Below, in pieces: positions 19,454-29,072 of a stretch of DNA of 64,000 nt. The position numbers and the translations under genes are program-made. Numbering within the stretch: the stretch's first letter is position 1; each line of letters begins with the position of its first letter. Source of the DNA: Candidatus Fermentithermobacillaceae bacterium (GTDB lineage Bacteria; Bacillota; Sulfobacillia; Fermentithermobacillales; Fermentithermobacillaceae); the NCBI GenBank assembly GCA_018052455.1, contig JAGPNE010000002.1, positions 1 to 64,000 on the forward strand. The letters are read 5' to 3'. Below the pieces are notes generated by a model, which was not told the origin of the DNA, did no database searches, and was given only the letters and a program-made list of their open reading frames with translations.

Positions 19454-20481
19454 TTTGAAGAACTCTCCAGATGCCTGCCGACCGCAGCGGCAATTGTTCT
19501 GACGTCTTGCATTAGTTCAGCGAACACACCAGGTTTGAGGCTTTGCGCACCGTCTGACAGAGCGTTTTCTGGATCTAGATGAACTTCGATCATCAAGCCG
19601 TCCGCTCCTGCAGCGATGGAAGCCTTAGCCATAGGTGGAACCAAGGCGCTAGCTCCTGTCGCGTGGCTAGGGTCAGCGATTATAGGCAGATGGCTCAGTT
19701 GCTTAACCAAAGGAACTGCGCTCAAATCCATAGTGTTTCTAGTATACGTTTCGAAGGTGCGTATGCCTCTTTCACACAATATTACTTGATGGTTGCCGCT
19801 GGACATGATATGTTCGGCGGCCATCAGCCATTCTTCGATTGTACACATCATTCCTCTTTTTAGAAGCACAGGTTTTTGTATTTCTCCCAATGCGTGGAGA
19901 AGGCTGAAATTCTGCATGTTTCTTGCGCCGACCTGTAGTATATCCGCAAATTCGCTCACTAGTCTGACGTCTGAGGGGGACATGACTTCGGTGACTATGG
20001 GAAGGCCGGATTCTTCCCTTGCTCGAGCTAGCATTTCGAGGCCCTTTACTCCTAGACCTTGAAAAGTATATGGGGAAGTTCGAGGCTTGTAAGCTCCCCC
20101 ACGCAGCACGTGCGCTCCAGAGTCCTTTATGGCTAACGCGGTATCTATGATAGATTCTTCGTTTTCTATGGCGCAGGGACCGGCTATAATCACTATGCCG
20201 TCTCCGCCTATCCTGAGACCGTTGGAAAGCGTGATGACCGTGGGTTCCTGTTTGAACTCCCGGCTGGCGAGCTTAAACGGTCGCAGGACTCGAATGATTC
20301 TTTCAACGCCAGGAAGGACCTCAATTTTGCCTTCATCAAGATTCCTTTCATCGCCAATGATGCCGACTATGGTTCTTTCAAGGCCCGCAGACACATGCGT
20401 TTGTAAGCCTGCGTCGTGTATTTTGTCTACCAATGTATTCAGTTCTTCTTTAGTTGAGCCTGCTTTCATAACAACAATCAT
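19447..20481 (-). CDS. aroF: 3-deoxy-7-phosphoheptulonate synthase, type I-beta with N-terminal regulatory domain
   Basis: This is a second DAHP synthase of the Thermotoga/Bacillus type. Residues 1-70 form a ferredoxin-like (ACT-like) allosteric domain starting [14 protein letters not shown]. The catalytic barrel follows: [64 protein letters not shown] and IADPSHATG. Such N-terminal domains bind tyrosine or phenylalanine for feedback control in known members. Its ATG overlaps the aroH stop by one base, so it is translationally coupled to chorismate mutase. Confidence 0.95.
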   Translation of the reverse strand: MIVVMKAGSTKEELNTLVDKIHDAGLQTHVSAGLERTIVGIIGDERNLDEGKIEVLPGVERIIRVLRPFKLASREFKQEPTVITLSNGLRIGGDGIVIIAGPCAIENEESIIDTALAIKDSGAHVLRGGAYKPRTSPYTFQGLGVKGLEMLARAREESGLPIVTEVMSPSDVRLVSEFADILQVGARNMQNFSLLHALGEIQKPVLLKRGMMCTIEEWLMAAEHIMSSGNHQVILCERGIRTFETYTRNTMDLSAVPLVKQLSHLPIIADPSHATGASALVPPMAKASIAAGADGLMIEVHLDPENALSDGAQSLKPGVFAELMQDVRTIAAAVGRHLESSSKC

Positions 20482-20867
20482 TAATATCCTTCTCCCTTCT
20501 CAAGACTTCTTTGCGGCAGGTCTTGCCTCAATACGCAAGCTCTTCCAATATAGACATGGTTGATTTCCTCTTGCGTTCTCTCTGTGTTGACTAGCATGAG
20601 CACTCTTATGCACTTAGACAACCCGTTTCTTACGTTTGCCTCTTGGGTACCAAACAGAGGAACCTTTAGCAGACCCAGGTTTCTTGCGGCGGTTGCAGGA
20701 TAAGCAGTGTCAAGATCGGCCGTTGAACTGAAGATGATACACGCTACGGTCTCAGAATCAACGCTGTTTTGGACGAACATTTGGCTTAGCAACTCTTCAC
20801 TTGCTTCTATTATATCCTTCTTGCAGTTAGACGTTGCTGTTGTGGCACCTCGTATCCCTCTTAACAT
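20481..20867 (-). CDS. aroH: Chorismate mutase, AroH type
   Basis: This protein converts chorismate to prephenate. The 128-residue sequence starting [14 protein letters not shown] is the monofunctional AroH fold of Bacillus. Also present are the segments [33 protein letters not shown] and [13 protein letters not shown] 20867 has SD AGGAGGT six bases upstream. The frame is open for 23 more codons, but that part has no SD and is not family-like. It is the first gene after the T-box and couples to the DAHP synthase. Confidence 0.94.
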   Translation of the reverse strand: MLRGIRGATTATSNCKKDIIEASEELLSQMFVQNSVDSETVACIIFSSTADLDTAYPATAARNLGLLKVPLFGTQEANVRNGLSKCIRVLMLVNTERTQEEINHVYIGRACVLRQDLPQRSLEKGEGY

Positions 20868-20991
20868 CTTATGACCTCCTTTCGTCTTTTCCCCTTTTGC
20901 CTTATGCAGAGTCAAGCTGCTTCCTGAGAGGCGCAACCTGAAAATCCTCCTGATACCGCCTCTCTATCCGGTGATACCGACGCTTGTATCC

Positions 20992-21325
20992 GAAAATAAA
21001 AAATCCGCCCCTGGAAGGGACGGGTTCTTTGCCCGCGGTACCACCCTTTTTGATACTTGATGATCAAGCTCCGCTCTACAGGTACGGCGACGTAACCTCC
21101 ATGGTGAATACTTCAGCTAATCTATATCCACGGTTGTAGCTACTCGCGATACCGTCTTCCTTTTAACGGTGGAAGCTCCGCCTGAGTCTACTGCTGCCAA
21201 AAACCTGCAGGTTCAACCGGTAGCTCCTGGGCGTATTCGGCGGGTCTACCGACCAGGTCGCACCAGCCCCTGGCTCTCTTTGCGGGTCAAACCGCCTACT
21301 ATTCCCGATCATCGCCTGCTCTACG
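20992..21325 (-). promoter_or_regulatory. T-box leader of the aro operon, probably tRNA-Tyr responsive
   Basis: On the minus strand the leader contains a perfect T-box core AAAAGGGTGGTACCGCGG (21033-21050). It is followed by a terminator (CCGTCCC with GGGGCGG, loop of five) and an A/T-rich tail ending near 20992. Stem I starts near 21310 with AATAGTAGGCGG, whose GGCGG pairs with CCGCC. Directly after that helix comes GAATACGCC, so TAC (21233-21235) is the likely specifier, meaning tyrosine. A TTGACA box at 21345-21350 may be the promoter -35, but its -10 is poor. Operon content (aroH, DAHP synthase, tyrA) fits tyrosine control. Confidence 0.93.
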
Positions 21326-21381
21326 TGAGCCTATTGGTTTGTAATGTCAAATCTAACATCGTGTGAAGCAAGAAGTCAATA

Positions 21382-21413
21382 GGAAGCAACGGGGACGGCA
21401 CTTTTTGCTTCGC
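21382..21413 (+). repeat. Dispersed intergenic repeat, single copy
   Basis: This is a single copy of the gggacggcactttttgc repeat, flanked by agcaac and ttcgc as in the palindromic copy at 4437. It lies upstream of the aro T-box. The remaining 240 bases up to the exonuclease gene show no gene. Confidence 0.8.
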
Positions 21414-21654
21414 TAAGAGCAAAGAGCAAAACTCGCGGTAATCCCATGACTTGGCGCAATTAATTGGCTCATGGAACGAGCCATTTCCTTTTTGTTGATT
21501 GCCACCGGGTTCTCGGGCATAGGTGCTCATCTAGTGAGTCGCTCTCATCGAACGTCTCTTCAATGTTGAAGGCTAATTCCTGAAAAGTGAAGAATAACCA
21601 TTGTGGCACAGGCGCACCGCAGTGCACAGTTTAGTCTAGGAGTGTGATACGCAT

Positions 21655-22518
21655 ATGATGAACTTCATTGCCATCGACTTGGAAACCGCAAATAGTGATA
21701 TGGCATCTATCTGTCAAATTGGCATTGTAAGGTGCAAAGACGGTGCCATAGCCGAGGAATGGAGCACATACGTGGACCCAGAAGATGAATTTGACAGGGT
21801 GAATGTGAGCATTCATGGAATCGACGAAACGGCAGTTGAAGGTTATCCTCCGTTTTCAGAGTTTTCAGACACGCTGCGTTCGTATCTTGAAGGCAATGTG
21901 GTAGTCTGCCATACTCATTTTGACCGTGTGGCTTTGCATAAGGCGAGTGAGCGTTACAACGTAGACCCTATAAGTTGTATCTGGCTCGATTCGGCGATGG
22001 TAGTGCGTCGAACGTGGAAGAACTTCGTGCGAAAGGGATATGGACTACACGATGTGTGTAAGTTTCTAGAATACGACTTCAAGCACCATGATGCCTTACA
22101 GGACGCAAAAGCTGTAGCTCATATTATGGTTGTTGCTTGCGACGAAACTGGGTTAGATATAAGCGGGTGGTTAAAGCGAGTAGAGATGCCAATTGATAGT
22201 TCTGCAAGCCGTTCAAGCGATTCCTACGCTTGTGAAGGAAATCCTGATGGTCCTTTGTACGATGAGGTGATCGTTTTTACTGGCGCTCTCGAGGTGCCGC
22301 GTCGAGAAGCCGCAGACCTAGCTGCAGCTCTGGGGTGTCATGTCTCAACTAACGTGAACAAGGAAACTACATTGTTGGTAGTAGGGGACCAAGATTTGAA
22401 AAGACTTGCAGGTCACAACAAAAGTTCTAAGCACAGAAAAGCAGAAGAACTTATCAGAATGGGTTACCCAATACGGATTATCAAAGAGAGCGATTTTCTC
22501 CAATTGATCAAAGCATAA
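21655..22518 (+). CDS. DnaQ-like 3'-5' exonuclease with C-terminal BRCT domain
   Basis: Residues 4-165 are a DEDDh exonuclease: [10 protein letters not shown] (first D and E), [17 protein letters not shown], and [13 protein letters not shown] with the catalytic His and Asp. Residues 200-287 resemble a BRCT domain: [24 protein letters not shown] and [16 protein letters not shown], like the BRCT of DNA ligase or epsilon-like proteins. It probably acts in repair or replication proofreading. SD TAGGAG lies about 12 bases before the first of two adjacent ATGs. It is not obviously linked to the downstream threonine genes. Confidence 0.9.
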   Translation: MMNFIAIDLETANSDMASICQIGIVRCKDGAIAEEWSTYVDPEDEFDRVNVSIHGIDETAVEGYPPFSEFSDTLRSYLEGNVVVCHTHFDRVALHKASERYNVDPISCIWLDSAMVVRRTWKNFVRKGYGLHDVCKFLEYDFKHHDALQDAKAVAHIMVVACDETGLDISGWLKRVEMPIDSSASRSSDSYACEGNPDGPLYDEVIVFTGALEVPRREAADLAAALGCHVSTNVNKETTLLVVGDQDLKRLAGHNKSSKHRKAEELIRMGYPIRIIKESDFLQLIKA

Positions 22519-22586
22519 GCGACCTAGGACAACAATTCAGGATGGATCTGATATATCCAGAAACACCCAACAAGGAGGCAATCAAA

Positions 22587-23660
22587 TTGAGCTGGCCTGG
22601 CATAATATCGGCATACAGAAAATTTTTGCCTGTAGATGTAAATACTCCCCTAGTCACCCTTTTCGAAGGAAACACACCACTGGTCCCTGCAATTTCTATC
22701 TCCAAGAAAATAGGTGCCGACGTCTACTTGAAATATGAAGGGCTAAATCCCACAGGTTCTTTCAAAGATAGAGGTATGGTCATGGCTGTGGCGAAAGCCA
22801 TAGAGAGCGGCTCTTCAGCAATCATGTGCGCTTCTACTGGGAACACGTCTGCATCTGCAGCGGCCTACGCAGCTCGATGCGGTATGAGGTGTATTGTTCT
22901 GATTCCAGAAGGAAATATCGCCTTGGGCAAGCTAGCCCAAGCCTTATTCTACGGAGCTCAGGTAATTGCAATCCAGGGTAACTTCGATGAAGCCCTGAAA
23001 CTAGTGCGGAAAATTACGGCAGAACACCCTATTACTCTGGTCAACTCCCTTAATCCATACCGGATAGAAGGCCAGAAGACCGCCGCTTTTGAAGTCTGCG
23101 ATACGTTAGGAAGGGCTCCCGACTACTTGGCCATTCCTGTGGGGAACGCAGGAAACATAACGGCATATTGGCAAGGCTTCAGGGAATACAGAGAAGCTGG
23201 GAAGATAGATAACCTTCCAAAGATGATAGGTTTTCAAGCTGAAGGTGCCTCTCCTATAGTAAAAGGCCATGTGGTGGAAAATCCTGAAACAGTGGCTACG
23301 GCCATACGGATCGGAAATCCTGCCAGCTGGGAAAGGGCTGTGGAAGCAGGGAAAGATTCAGGCGGCTTCATAGATAGTGTTACTGACGCAGAGATCCTTT
23401 CGGCTCAGAGACTCTTGGCTCAAGAGGAAGGAATCTTCGCCGAACCAGCTTCTGCCGCTTCTTTGGCAGGGGTGCTCAAACATGCTCAAAAAGGACTGTT
23501 TGACCCTGGGGATACTGTGGTATGCGTTCTCACAGGGCACGGGCTAAAGGATCCGGATATTGCCATTGAGCAGGTCGAAAAACCGCTTTCTTTGCCGGCA
23601 GATGAAGGAGCCATATTGGAAGTAGTGCTAGAAGGCACGAATAGCTACGAGAAAAGCTGA
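22587..23660 (+). CDS. thrC: Threonine synthase
   Basis: ThrC converts O-phosphohomoserine to threonine with PLP. The protein shows [16 protein letters not shown], the PLP lysine in [45 protein letters not shown] and ILTGHGLKD-like [12 protein letters not shown] prefer the TTG at 22587, with a strong AAGGAGG eight bases upstream (357 aa starting [15 protein letters not shown], as in relatives), over ATG 22542, which has no SD. It is followed by thrB in the same operon. Confidence 0.95.
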   Translation: MSWPGIISAYRKFLPVDVNTPLVTLFEGNTPLVPAISISKKIGADVYLKYEGLNPTGSFKDRGMVMAVAKAIESGSSAIMCASTGNTSASAAAYAARCGMRCIVLIPEGNIALGKLAQALFYGAQVIAIQGNFDEALKLVRKITAEHPITLVNSLNPYRIEGQKTAAFEVCDTLGRAPDYLAIPVGNAGNITAYWQGFREYREAGKIDNLPKMIGFQAEGASPIVKGHVVENPETVATAIRIGNPASWERAVEAGKDSGGFIDSVTDAEILSAQRLLAQEEGIFAEPASAASLAGVLKHAQKGLFDPGDTVVCVLTGHGLKDPDIAIEQVEKPLSLPADEGAILEVVLEGTNSYEKS

Positions 23661-23673
23661 GGGGGTGAAGACT

Positions 23674-24567
23674 GTGGTGAGAGTGCAGGTACCTGCTACG
23701 TCAGCAAACCTAGGACCTGGATTCGATGTTTTGGGCATTGCGCTTGACCTTTACAACTATATCTATATAGAGGAAACGTCGGGTTTGAACATAAGTGTTT
23801 CGGGAGAAGGGGAAAAGGACATTCCATGCGGAGAGCACAATATGGTTTATAAAGCCGCTCAAACTGTATATTCCTGCGTAGGACTGAAACCTTCTGGGTT
23901 TCGAATTGTTTTGGAGAATAACATACCTGTAGCCCGGGGACTGGGTTCGAGTGCAGCGGCCATAGCAGGGGGCCTGGTAGGGGCCAATGCTCTTTTGGGG
24001 AATCCTCTGAATCGTGGTGAACTCATACCCATGGCTGTGGCGTTAGAAGGCCATCCTGATAACGTAGTCCCTGCCCTCTTAGGAGGTTTCACGGCAGCTT
24101 TGCGCTGTGAGGAAAGAGTATTCTACCAGCGCTTGGAACCTCCTAAGTCGTTGTGTTTTCAGGTAGCAGTGCCTGACTTTACTCTACAAACAAAGGTAGC
24201 GCGAAACGTGCTACCCTCTACAGTGCCTTTGGAAGATGCCGTCTTCAACCTGGGAAAGACAGCGCTTTTGGTCGCGGCTATTGCATCAGGAGATCTGGAG
24301 ACTGCAGGAAAAGCCATGGACGACAAGTTGCATCAGCCATACAGGATGGATCTGGTGCCTGGTATGACCGAAGTTTTTGCCGCTGCCAGAGAAGCCGGAG
24401 CATTAGGTGTGGCCCTGAGCGGTTCTGGCCCTACAGTCATAGCCCTTTGTTGCCAGAGTTCTCCCCAAGTAGGAGGGGCCATGAAAAGTGCATTTGAACG
24501 TAGCGGAATAGGGTGCAAGGTAATGGAACTCAGACCCTGCCAAATGGGTGCGGTAGAATTGGAATGA
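23674..24567 (+). CDS. thrB: Homoserine kinase
   Basis: ThrB phosphorylates homoserine; it is a GHMP kinase. Motifs are RVQVPATSANLGPGFDVLG, the ATP-binding VARGLGSSAAAIAGGL, HPDNVVPALLGGF and VALSGSGPTVIAL. GTG 23674 is placed eight bases after GAGGGGG and gives 297 residues. GTG 23665 in the same frame overlaps that SD and is less likely. It follows thrC by 13 bases and appears to end the operon. Confidence 0.95.
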   Translation: MVRVQVPATSANLGPGFDVLGIALDLYNYIYIEETSGLNISVSGEGEKDIPCGEHNMVYKAAQTVYSCVGLKPSGFRIVLENNIPVARGLGSSAAAIAGGLVGANALLGNPLNRGELIPMAVALEGHPDNVVPALLGGFTAALRCEERVFYQRLEPPKSLCFQVAVPDFTLQTKVARNVLPSTVPLEDAVFNLGKTALLVAAIASGDLETAGKAMDDKLHQPYRMDLVPGMTEVFAAAREAGALGVALSGSGPTVIALCCQSSPQVGGAMKSAFERSGIGCKVMELRPCQMGAVELE

Positions 24568-25395
24568 TTGTTCAGGATAACGTCTGGAATGATTGCAGCG
24601 TTACTCTTTCACCTTGTCCCAGCCGTTTCATCCCCATGTGTCTGTTCTTTTACTCTGACTTCTAGAAGATAGAGTTGCATGATTTGTATAGATTATCAGG
24701 ATAGGGTTCTACAGATCTTTTGAGGCCAAGCCCAAAACTGTATGTTTGCGGTTCGAGTTTGCGTTCGTGTCTCACACGAAAACTCAGAGAGTTGGAGAAG
24801 TCGCCAGCGCTTACCAGCTTACTGTTGGGGATAATGTGAGGATATTTGATTATGTGAAAGGGCTAGATGATGATCTAGTCTCATAATTGGTGAAAAAACT
24901 CAATTTGGATCCGCAAGATATCCCAATGGAGGCAACCGGGTTCTGATCCTAGATGGACCAACTAAGGAGACCGATCCCGTTTGAGAGGCCTATATTTTCG
25001 ACAAATTCACAAGAACTTCACAGAATCGAACGACAATTATCATACCCACAGGCTGAGCCTGGTTAGGTTCGTAAATAGAATAATTGTTCGCCAAGACGCG
25101 CAAATAGAGAGATTCGACCCTCATGAAAACCCGTTAGGAGGAAGCGATTACCACAGGATGATATGGAAATTACAGAGCGAGAGATATTTGTCTTGAACAT
25201 GCAGACAAGTTTTGCATGTGCTCTTCTGTCTAGATTGGCCAGTTGGGTACTCGAATCATGTAGAATTTGTCGCTTTACGTCGAGAGAAAGACTTGCTTTG
25301 TTTACACTACCTGATAGAATCGAGTCAACAACCGCGTTTTTGTTTGTTTGAACGAAAGAGCTTTGACGTTTGCAAAGAGGCATTATGGAGTAATG
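24568..25395. other. Long gene-poor spacer with a possible decayed reading frame
   Basis: About 830 bases between thrB and the first c-di-GMP riboswitch hold no convincing gene. On the plus strand one frame stays open from 24691 to a TAA at 24884 (it contains VGEVASAYQLTVGDNV), then continues for 19 codons to a TGA at 24944. This has no start codon of quality and may be a pseudogene remnant. I do not recognise the family. Confidence 0.4.
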
Positions 25396-25475
25396 ACCTT
25401 TTGGCAAACCTAGGGGAACCTGGGGACGCAAAGCCATAGGGCCTCTCCCTCTTGGGGTGGCAGCCTGGCTGCAAT
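25396..25475 (+). promoter_or_regulatory. Cyclic di-GMP-I riboswitch (GEMM), copy 1
   Basis: The conserved GEMM-I pattern is present: GGCAAACC, then a hairpin CCTAGG-GGAA-CCTGGG with a GNRA-type loop, then GGGGACGCAAAGCCATAGGGCCT, and finally GGTGGCAGCCTGGCTGC. It lies about 260 bases before the adhesin ATG. The arm CCTCTCCCT (25442-25450) is complementary to AGGGAGAG (25489-25496) and, with one wobble, to the adhesin ribosome site AGGGAGGG. This suggests a translational switch. Confidence 0.93.
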
Positions 25476-25736
25476 GATTGAACCTGACAGGGAGAGAAGA
25501 GGTTTATGGCCATGGGTTCCTTAATTTGTGTACGTTGTATCATTACATGTTTTGCTTCGCGTGGTCTAGTTTCCAATCTTCTCTCCTTTATCACATCCTG
25601 CAGGCAAGGATCTTTGTTTCCTGTTGGGTCCGTATTGTAGACCTATGTACACTCTATATGTCATGTGTACTTGCGGCGGCCCGGTAGAACAAAGGTGCAG
25701 TTTCGCCTCAGAGATGCATAGGGAGGGTTGAGTATC

Positions 25737-28328
25737 ATGAAGAATAACGGAAAACTCCTAGTTACAATATCTATCTCTATTGTTCTCGCTATTTTACTCA
25801 GTAATGTTTGTCTAGCGTACGCCGAAACTATCGCGGCTTTTGACGATCCAGATCCGATTCCCTTTGATTCAGACCGATCTGAAGATCCTGCTCCTACCTA
25901 TGAACGCCAGTCAGATGAGTTTGAAGAGTCTTTAGATCAGTACGATTTGCCAGATGGGGATGTTGCAGAAGGTTATATAGACCCCATCCAACAACCAGAC
26001 GAGCCTAGTGAACGGCAAGGTCGTGCTGAGACGGGGACTGAGGTAGATACTTCATTGGAAGATGAATCTCCAGGCGACATTAGCGATTCAGATGGAAACG
26101 AAGAGCCCGAACTACCCGAACTAGATGTTCCAGAGCACATGGATGAAGACGAATCTGATTTGGGTGAGGGAGTCAATGAGGCCTCTGATGATGTAGATTC
26201 TACAGATGAGCCACCAGGTGATGAAAAAGACCTGGATCCGGATGAGGAATTGGATGTAGATGAATCTGCAGATCCGGTCTATGTCAGCGTAGTCATCGAG
26301 CATATAGTGAAATGGAACGAAACTGAGCGATTAGTAGGTAATGAAGTGCTGAAAAACATTTATGTGGGCGCTTCGGTTGTGGGTGCGGTTTATGCCCTTA
26401 CCGAACCGGGCCTAGAGTTTATCGGAAGCGACCCGGATGTGATTTTGGCAGGAGAAGATGAAAACCTTATACGGCTTTACTACATAATAGATGCTCCAGA
26501 TATTCCACTGCCCGAGGCTGCCGACTTTGCCCCGGGAGAGGGGGTTGAAATAGATTCCCCTCACATTGAAGTTTTCGAGGGAGTTTTGAAAAGTACGCCA
26601 GGGATCAATTCAAACAAGTATGTTTTGCAATGTGACCAATGGGGAAATATGGATTGGCCGGAGCCTGGGTCCCTTCTATTGAACAAGGGCGCTGAAGGGG
26701 TTGAAGGCAGCGGATACAAGTGGGACATCACTTTGACTATTGAAGGCAAGAATCTGATTGAAACTACTGATATCGTTTTGGTTATAGACTGTTCCAATAG
26801 CATGCAAAATGACAACAAGATCACCAGAGCAAAGGAAGCGGCCCAAGCATTTGTGGAAAGTCTTTTGACTCCGGAAAGCCAAGGGCAACTAAGGATAGCT
26901 GTCGTATCGTTTGGCAGTTATGCAAAAACAGAATGCAATTTCTGTGATTACAATCAAAAAAGCACCCTGGTTAATGCCATAAACAACATACACGCTAACT
27001 GGGGTAATTACGGCGGTACCCATATGCAAGCCGGGATTAGGAAAGCTAGAGGTTTGTTTAGTAATAGCAGTGCAGATCACAAGGACATGGTGATTCTTGG
27101 AGACGGTGCAGCGACGTACAGCTACAATATAAAACAGTTTTCAGAGAGTTATTTTGATTTTTGGTATAGAAACTCCTACTTGGGTGATCGCTATTACAGG
27201 AGCAACACTAGCATTCCCGAGAGTAGTTTTAACTATAACGGGACTATAGGTGATGGAACGAGAGAATACTACTGGTACTATCAGGACGTGGAGTACCTTG
27301 ACCCTTACCACTATTCTTATATCTACCACATATACTACATTCGTCACGGAGCCAGTGCAGTAGCCGAAGCCGGTTTTGCCAAGAATCAGGGAATTGAAGT
27401 GTACTCCATAGCTTTGTCTGCAGGTTCCGAAGGCGAATGGGCGCTAAGCCAGATAGCGAACGATGGCAAATACTACGAAACCTCTGATCCTGATTCGTTA
27501 GAGCAAATCTTCCTCGAGATTTCTGGAAGAATATGTTACGCGGCCAGTAACGCTGTGGTGACAGATCCCATTGGAGAAATGTTCTATATACCTGGCATCA
27601 CAGGGGAAAACGTAGATGAATTGGTAGAGGTTAGTCACGGACAAGTACAGTACGATGAATCTTCTAGGACTCTTAGGTGGGATATTGGCACTATTGCGGA
27701 AGACAGTATATACACAATGAAATATCGTTTATATATGAGTTTTGATGCTGACTTAGGGGTAGCTTACCCTACAAATGGCGATACTCCTATCGACTATCAA
27801 AACATAGACGGGAATAACGCCAGAAAATACTTTGAAGTACCCACCTGCAAGATGAGAGGGATAACCTTCGAAAAACTCTTAGACGACACGCTATACCAAG
27901 ATACCGAATTTGACGTTGTCCTCCAAGGACCAGAGGGTCCTTACCAAAAGACGTGGACTGTTTCCCTTACACCTGGAAGCAGAAAGACTGTCAAAGGCTT
28001 GTTGCCTGGAACCTACACTGTGCGTGAGATAGTGCCTATGAATTTCGAACTTATTGGTATCTATACAGGAGAAGATTGTTTGGGCGGTACTGGTGGCATA
28101 TGCAGTCTGGAAGTATCTGATGAAGATTGGAGCATAGACGTTTCGGTTACCAATCGTCGTTCAAACGATGGTTGGTTTTGGGATGATGACCAGGTTACTA
28201 ATACTTTTCAGGTTGCAATTTGGAGCGGCGGCATATGTGGATCGGATTTGATCCTGAACAATCTAAGGTGTGCTGCGTTGCCTAAACTTTACTATGCAGA
28301 TTCTGAAATGCCTAGTTTGGATGTTTAG
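25737..28328 (+). CDS. Secreted adhesin-like protein with acidic N-region, VWA domain and SpaA/Cna-B-like domain
   Basis: The 863-residue product has a signal peptide ending near AYA-E (residue 30), then about 155 residues very rich in Asp and Glu. A von Willebrand A domain (about 340-580) has a MIDAS-like DCSNSM at Asp351 and GGTHMQAG. It contains an unusual Tyr-rich insertion (about 461-537, for example YYWYYQDVEYLDPYHYSYIY). A SpaA/Cna-B-like fold follows (about 706-800: ITFEKLLDD, LPGTYTVREI). No LPXTG anchor is seen at the C-terminus. ATG 25737 sits nine bases after GGGAGGG; a TTG nine bases earlier abuts the SD. It is probably a surface adhesin under c-di-GMP control. The 260 bases before it hold no clear gene. 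Confidence 0.85.
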   Translation: MKNNGKLLVTISISIVLAILLSNVCLAYAETIAAFDDPDPIPFDSDRSEDPAPTYERQSDEFEESLDQYDLPDGDVAEGYIDPIQQPDEPSERQGRAETGTEVDTSLEDESPGDISDSDGNEEPELPELDVPEHMDEDESDLGEGVNEASDDVDSTDEPPGDEKDLDPDEELDVDESADPVYVSVVIEHIVKWNETERLVGNEVLKNIYVGASVVGAVYALTEPGLEFIGSDPDVILAGEDENLIRLYYIIDAPDIPLPEAADFAPGEGVEIDSPHIEVFEGVLKSTPGINSNKYVLQCDQWGNMDWPEPGSLLLNKGAEGVEGSGYKWDITLTIEGKNLIETTDIVLVIDCSNSMQNDNKITRAKEAAQAFVESLLTPESQGQLRIAVVSFGSYAKTECNFCDYNQKSTLVNAINNIHANWGNYGGTHMQAGIRKARGLFSNSSADHKDMVILGDGAATYSYNIKQFSESYFDFWYRNSYLGDRYYRSNTSIPESSFNYNGTIGDGTREYYWYYQDVEYLDPYHYSYIYHIYYIRHGASAVAEAGFAKNQGIEVYSIALSAGSEGEWALSQIANDGKYYETSDPDSLEQIFLEISGRICYAASNAVVTDPIGEMFYIPGITGENVDELVEVSHGQVQYDESSRTLRWDIGTIAEDSIYTMKYRLYMSFDADLGVAYPTNGDTPIDYQNIDGNNARKYFEVPTCKMRGITFEKLLDDTLYQDTEFDVVLQGPEGPYQKTWTVSLTPGSRKTVKGLLPGTYTVREIVPMNFELIGIYTGEDCLGGTGGICSLEVSDEDWSIDVSVTNRRSNDGWFWDDDQVTNTFQVAIWSGGICGSDLILNNLRCAALPKLYYADSEMPSLDV

Positions 28329-28388
28329 TAGAGTGGTTTTTTCTGAGTCGATGTAAGCAGGCAAAAATACGATGGGTATGGGTGTAAA

Positions 28389-28934
28389 ATGAGGCACAAA
28401 ACGATCATGGTTTCTTTAATAGCGATAATCTGTCTTGCATCAGGGGTAACCTATTCTTGGTTCACGGCTAGAGAAACTGGAGAAAACAGACTTGATATGG
28501 GTACGGTGGAGGTCGAAGTAGTTGAAGATTTTCAGTCTGTGACGGACGCTGTGAGAAATGTTGAGTACAAGAAAACAGTGCAAGTACAGAGCAATGGCAC
28601 TAAAAACACATATGTGAGAGTGAAACTTTTTCCAGAGTGGAGCGAACCGAGTTTGCCCGTATCTAACGTGCAGTTTAACCTAGCTGATAATTCAGATTGG
28701 GTACTCCATGGGGACGGGTATTTCTACTTCAAGTACTATCTTACGCAAGGGCAGGTGACTAGCGAACTTCTTCAGAGCGTGACTTTTACAGATTTGGGCC
28801 CTGAATACAGCGGCAAAACTCTCAGTGTGAAAGTATTGGTCGAAGGCGTTCAAACTACTCATGATGCTTGGAAGGAGGTATGGGGGCTTACAGAATTACC
28901 ATTTGAACCGGATATGCCCTGGAATCCGAGTTAG
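28389..28934 (+). CDS. SipW-dependent type signal peptide protein (TasA/camelysin-like)
   Basis: This 181-residue secreted protein has a short hydrophobic signal with SGVTYSWFTARETGENR, the pattern cut by the SipW-type signal peptidase in TasA/camelysin-like proteins. The mature part is a beta-rich domain with YVRVKLFPEWSE and a conserved WVLHGDGYFYFKYYL. A very similar domain recurs in the protein encoded at 29073. TasA relatives polymerise into biofilm fibres, so a fibre or pilus subunit is likely but not shown. SD is weak. It lies 60 bases after the adhesin gene. Confidence 0.82.
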   Translation: MRHKTIMVSLIAIICLASGVTYSWFTARETGENRLDMGTVEVEVVEDFQSVTDAVRNVEYKKTVQVQSNGTKNTYVRVKLFPEWSEPSLPVSNVQFNLADNSDWVLHGDGYFYFKYYLTQGQVTSELLQSVTFTDLGPEYSGKTLSVKVLVEGVQTTHDAWKEVWGLTELPFEPDMPWNPS

Positions 28935-28971
28935 TAGTTTCAGAGATATTTTCTGTCACATCTAATTGACA

Positions 28972-29050
28972 TTATTGGCAAACTTAGGGAAACCTAAGGA
29001 CGCAAAGCTATAGGGCCTCTCCCTTTAGGGTGGCAGCCTGGCTGCAAAAA
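28972..29050 (+). promoter_or_regulatory. Cyclic di-GMP-I riboswitch (GEMM), copy 2
   Basis: It matches the GEMM-I consensus: GGCAAACTTAGG-GAAA-CCTAAGGACGCAAAGCTATAGGGCCT, with a clean GAAA tetraloop, then GGTGGCAGCCTGGCTGC. The next gene starts only about 25 bases later. Its SD region contains AGGGAGA, which is complementary to TCTCCCT (29018-29024 region) in the riboswitch arm, so ligand binding could expose or hide the ribosome site. A TCTAAT -10-like box lies at 28969-28974. Confidence 0.93.
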
Positions 29051-29072
29051 AAGCAGAGAGGGAGATACCGAA

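Noticed and set aside
25478-25687. Small 69-codon frame between riboswitch 1 and the adhesin gene
   Set aside because: TTG start without SD, no domain, and a hydrophobic random composition; more likely leader sequence.
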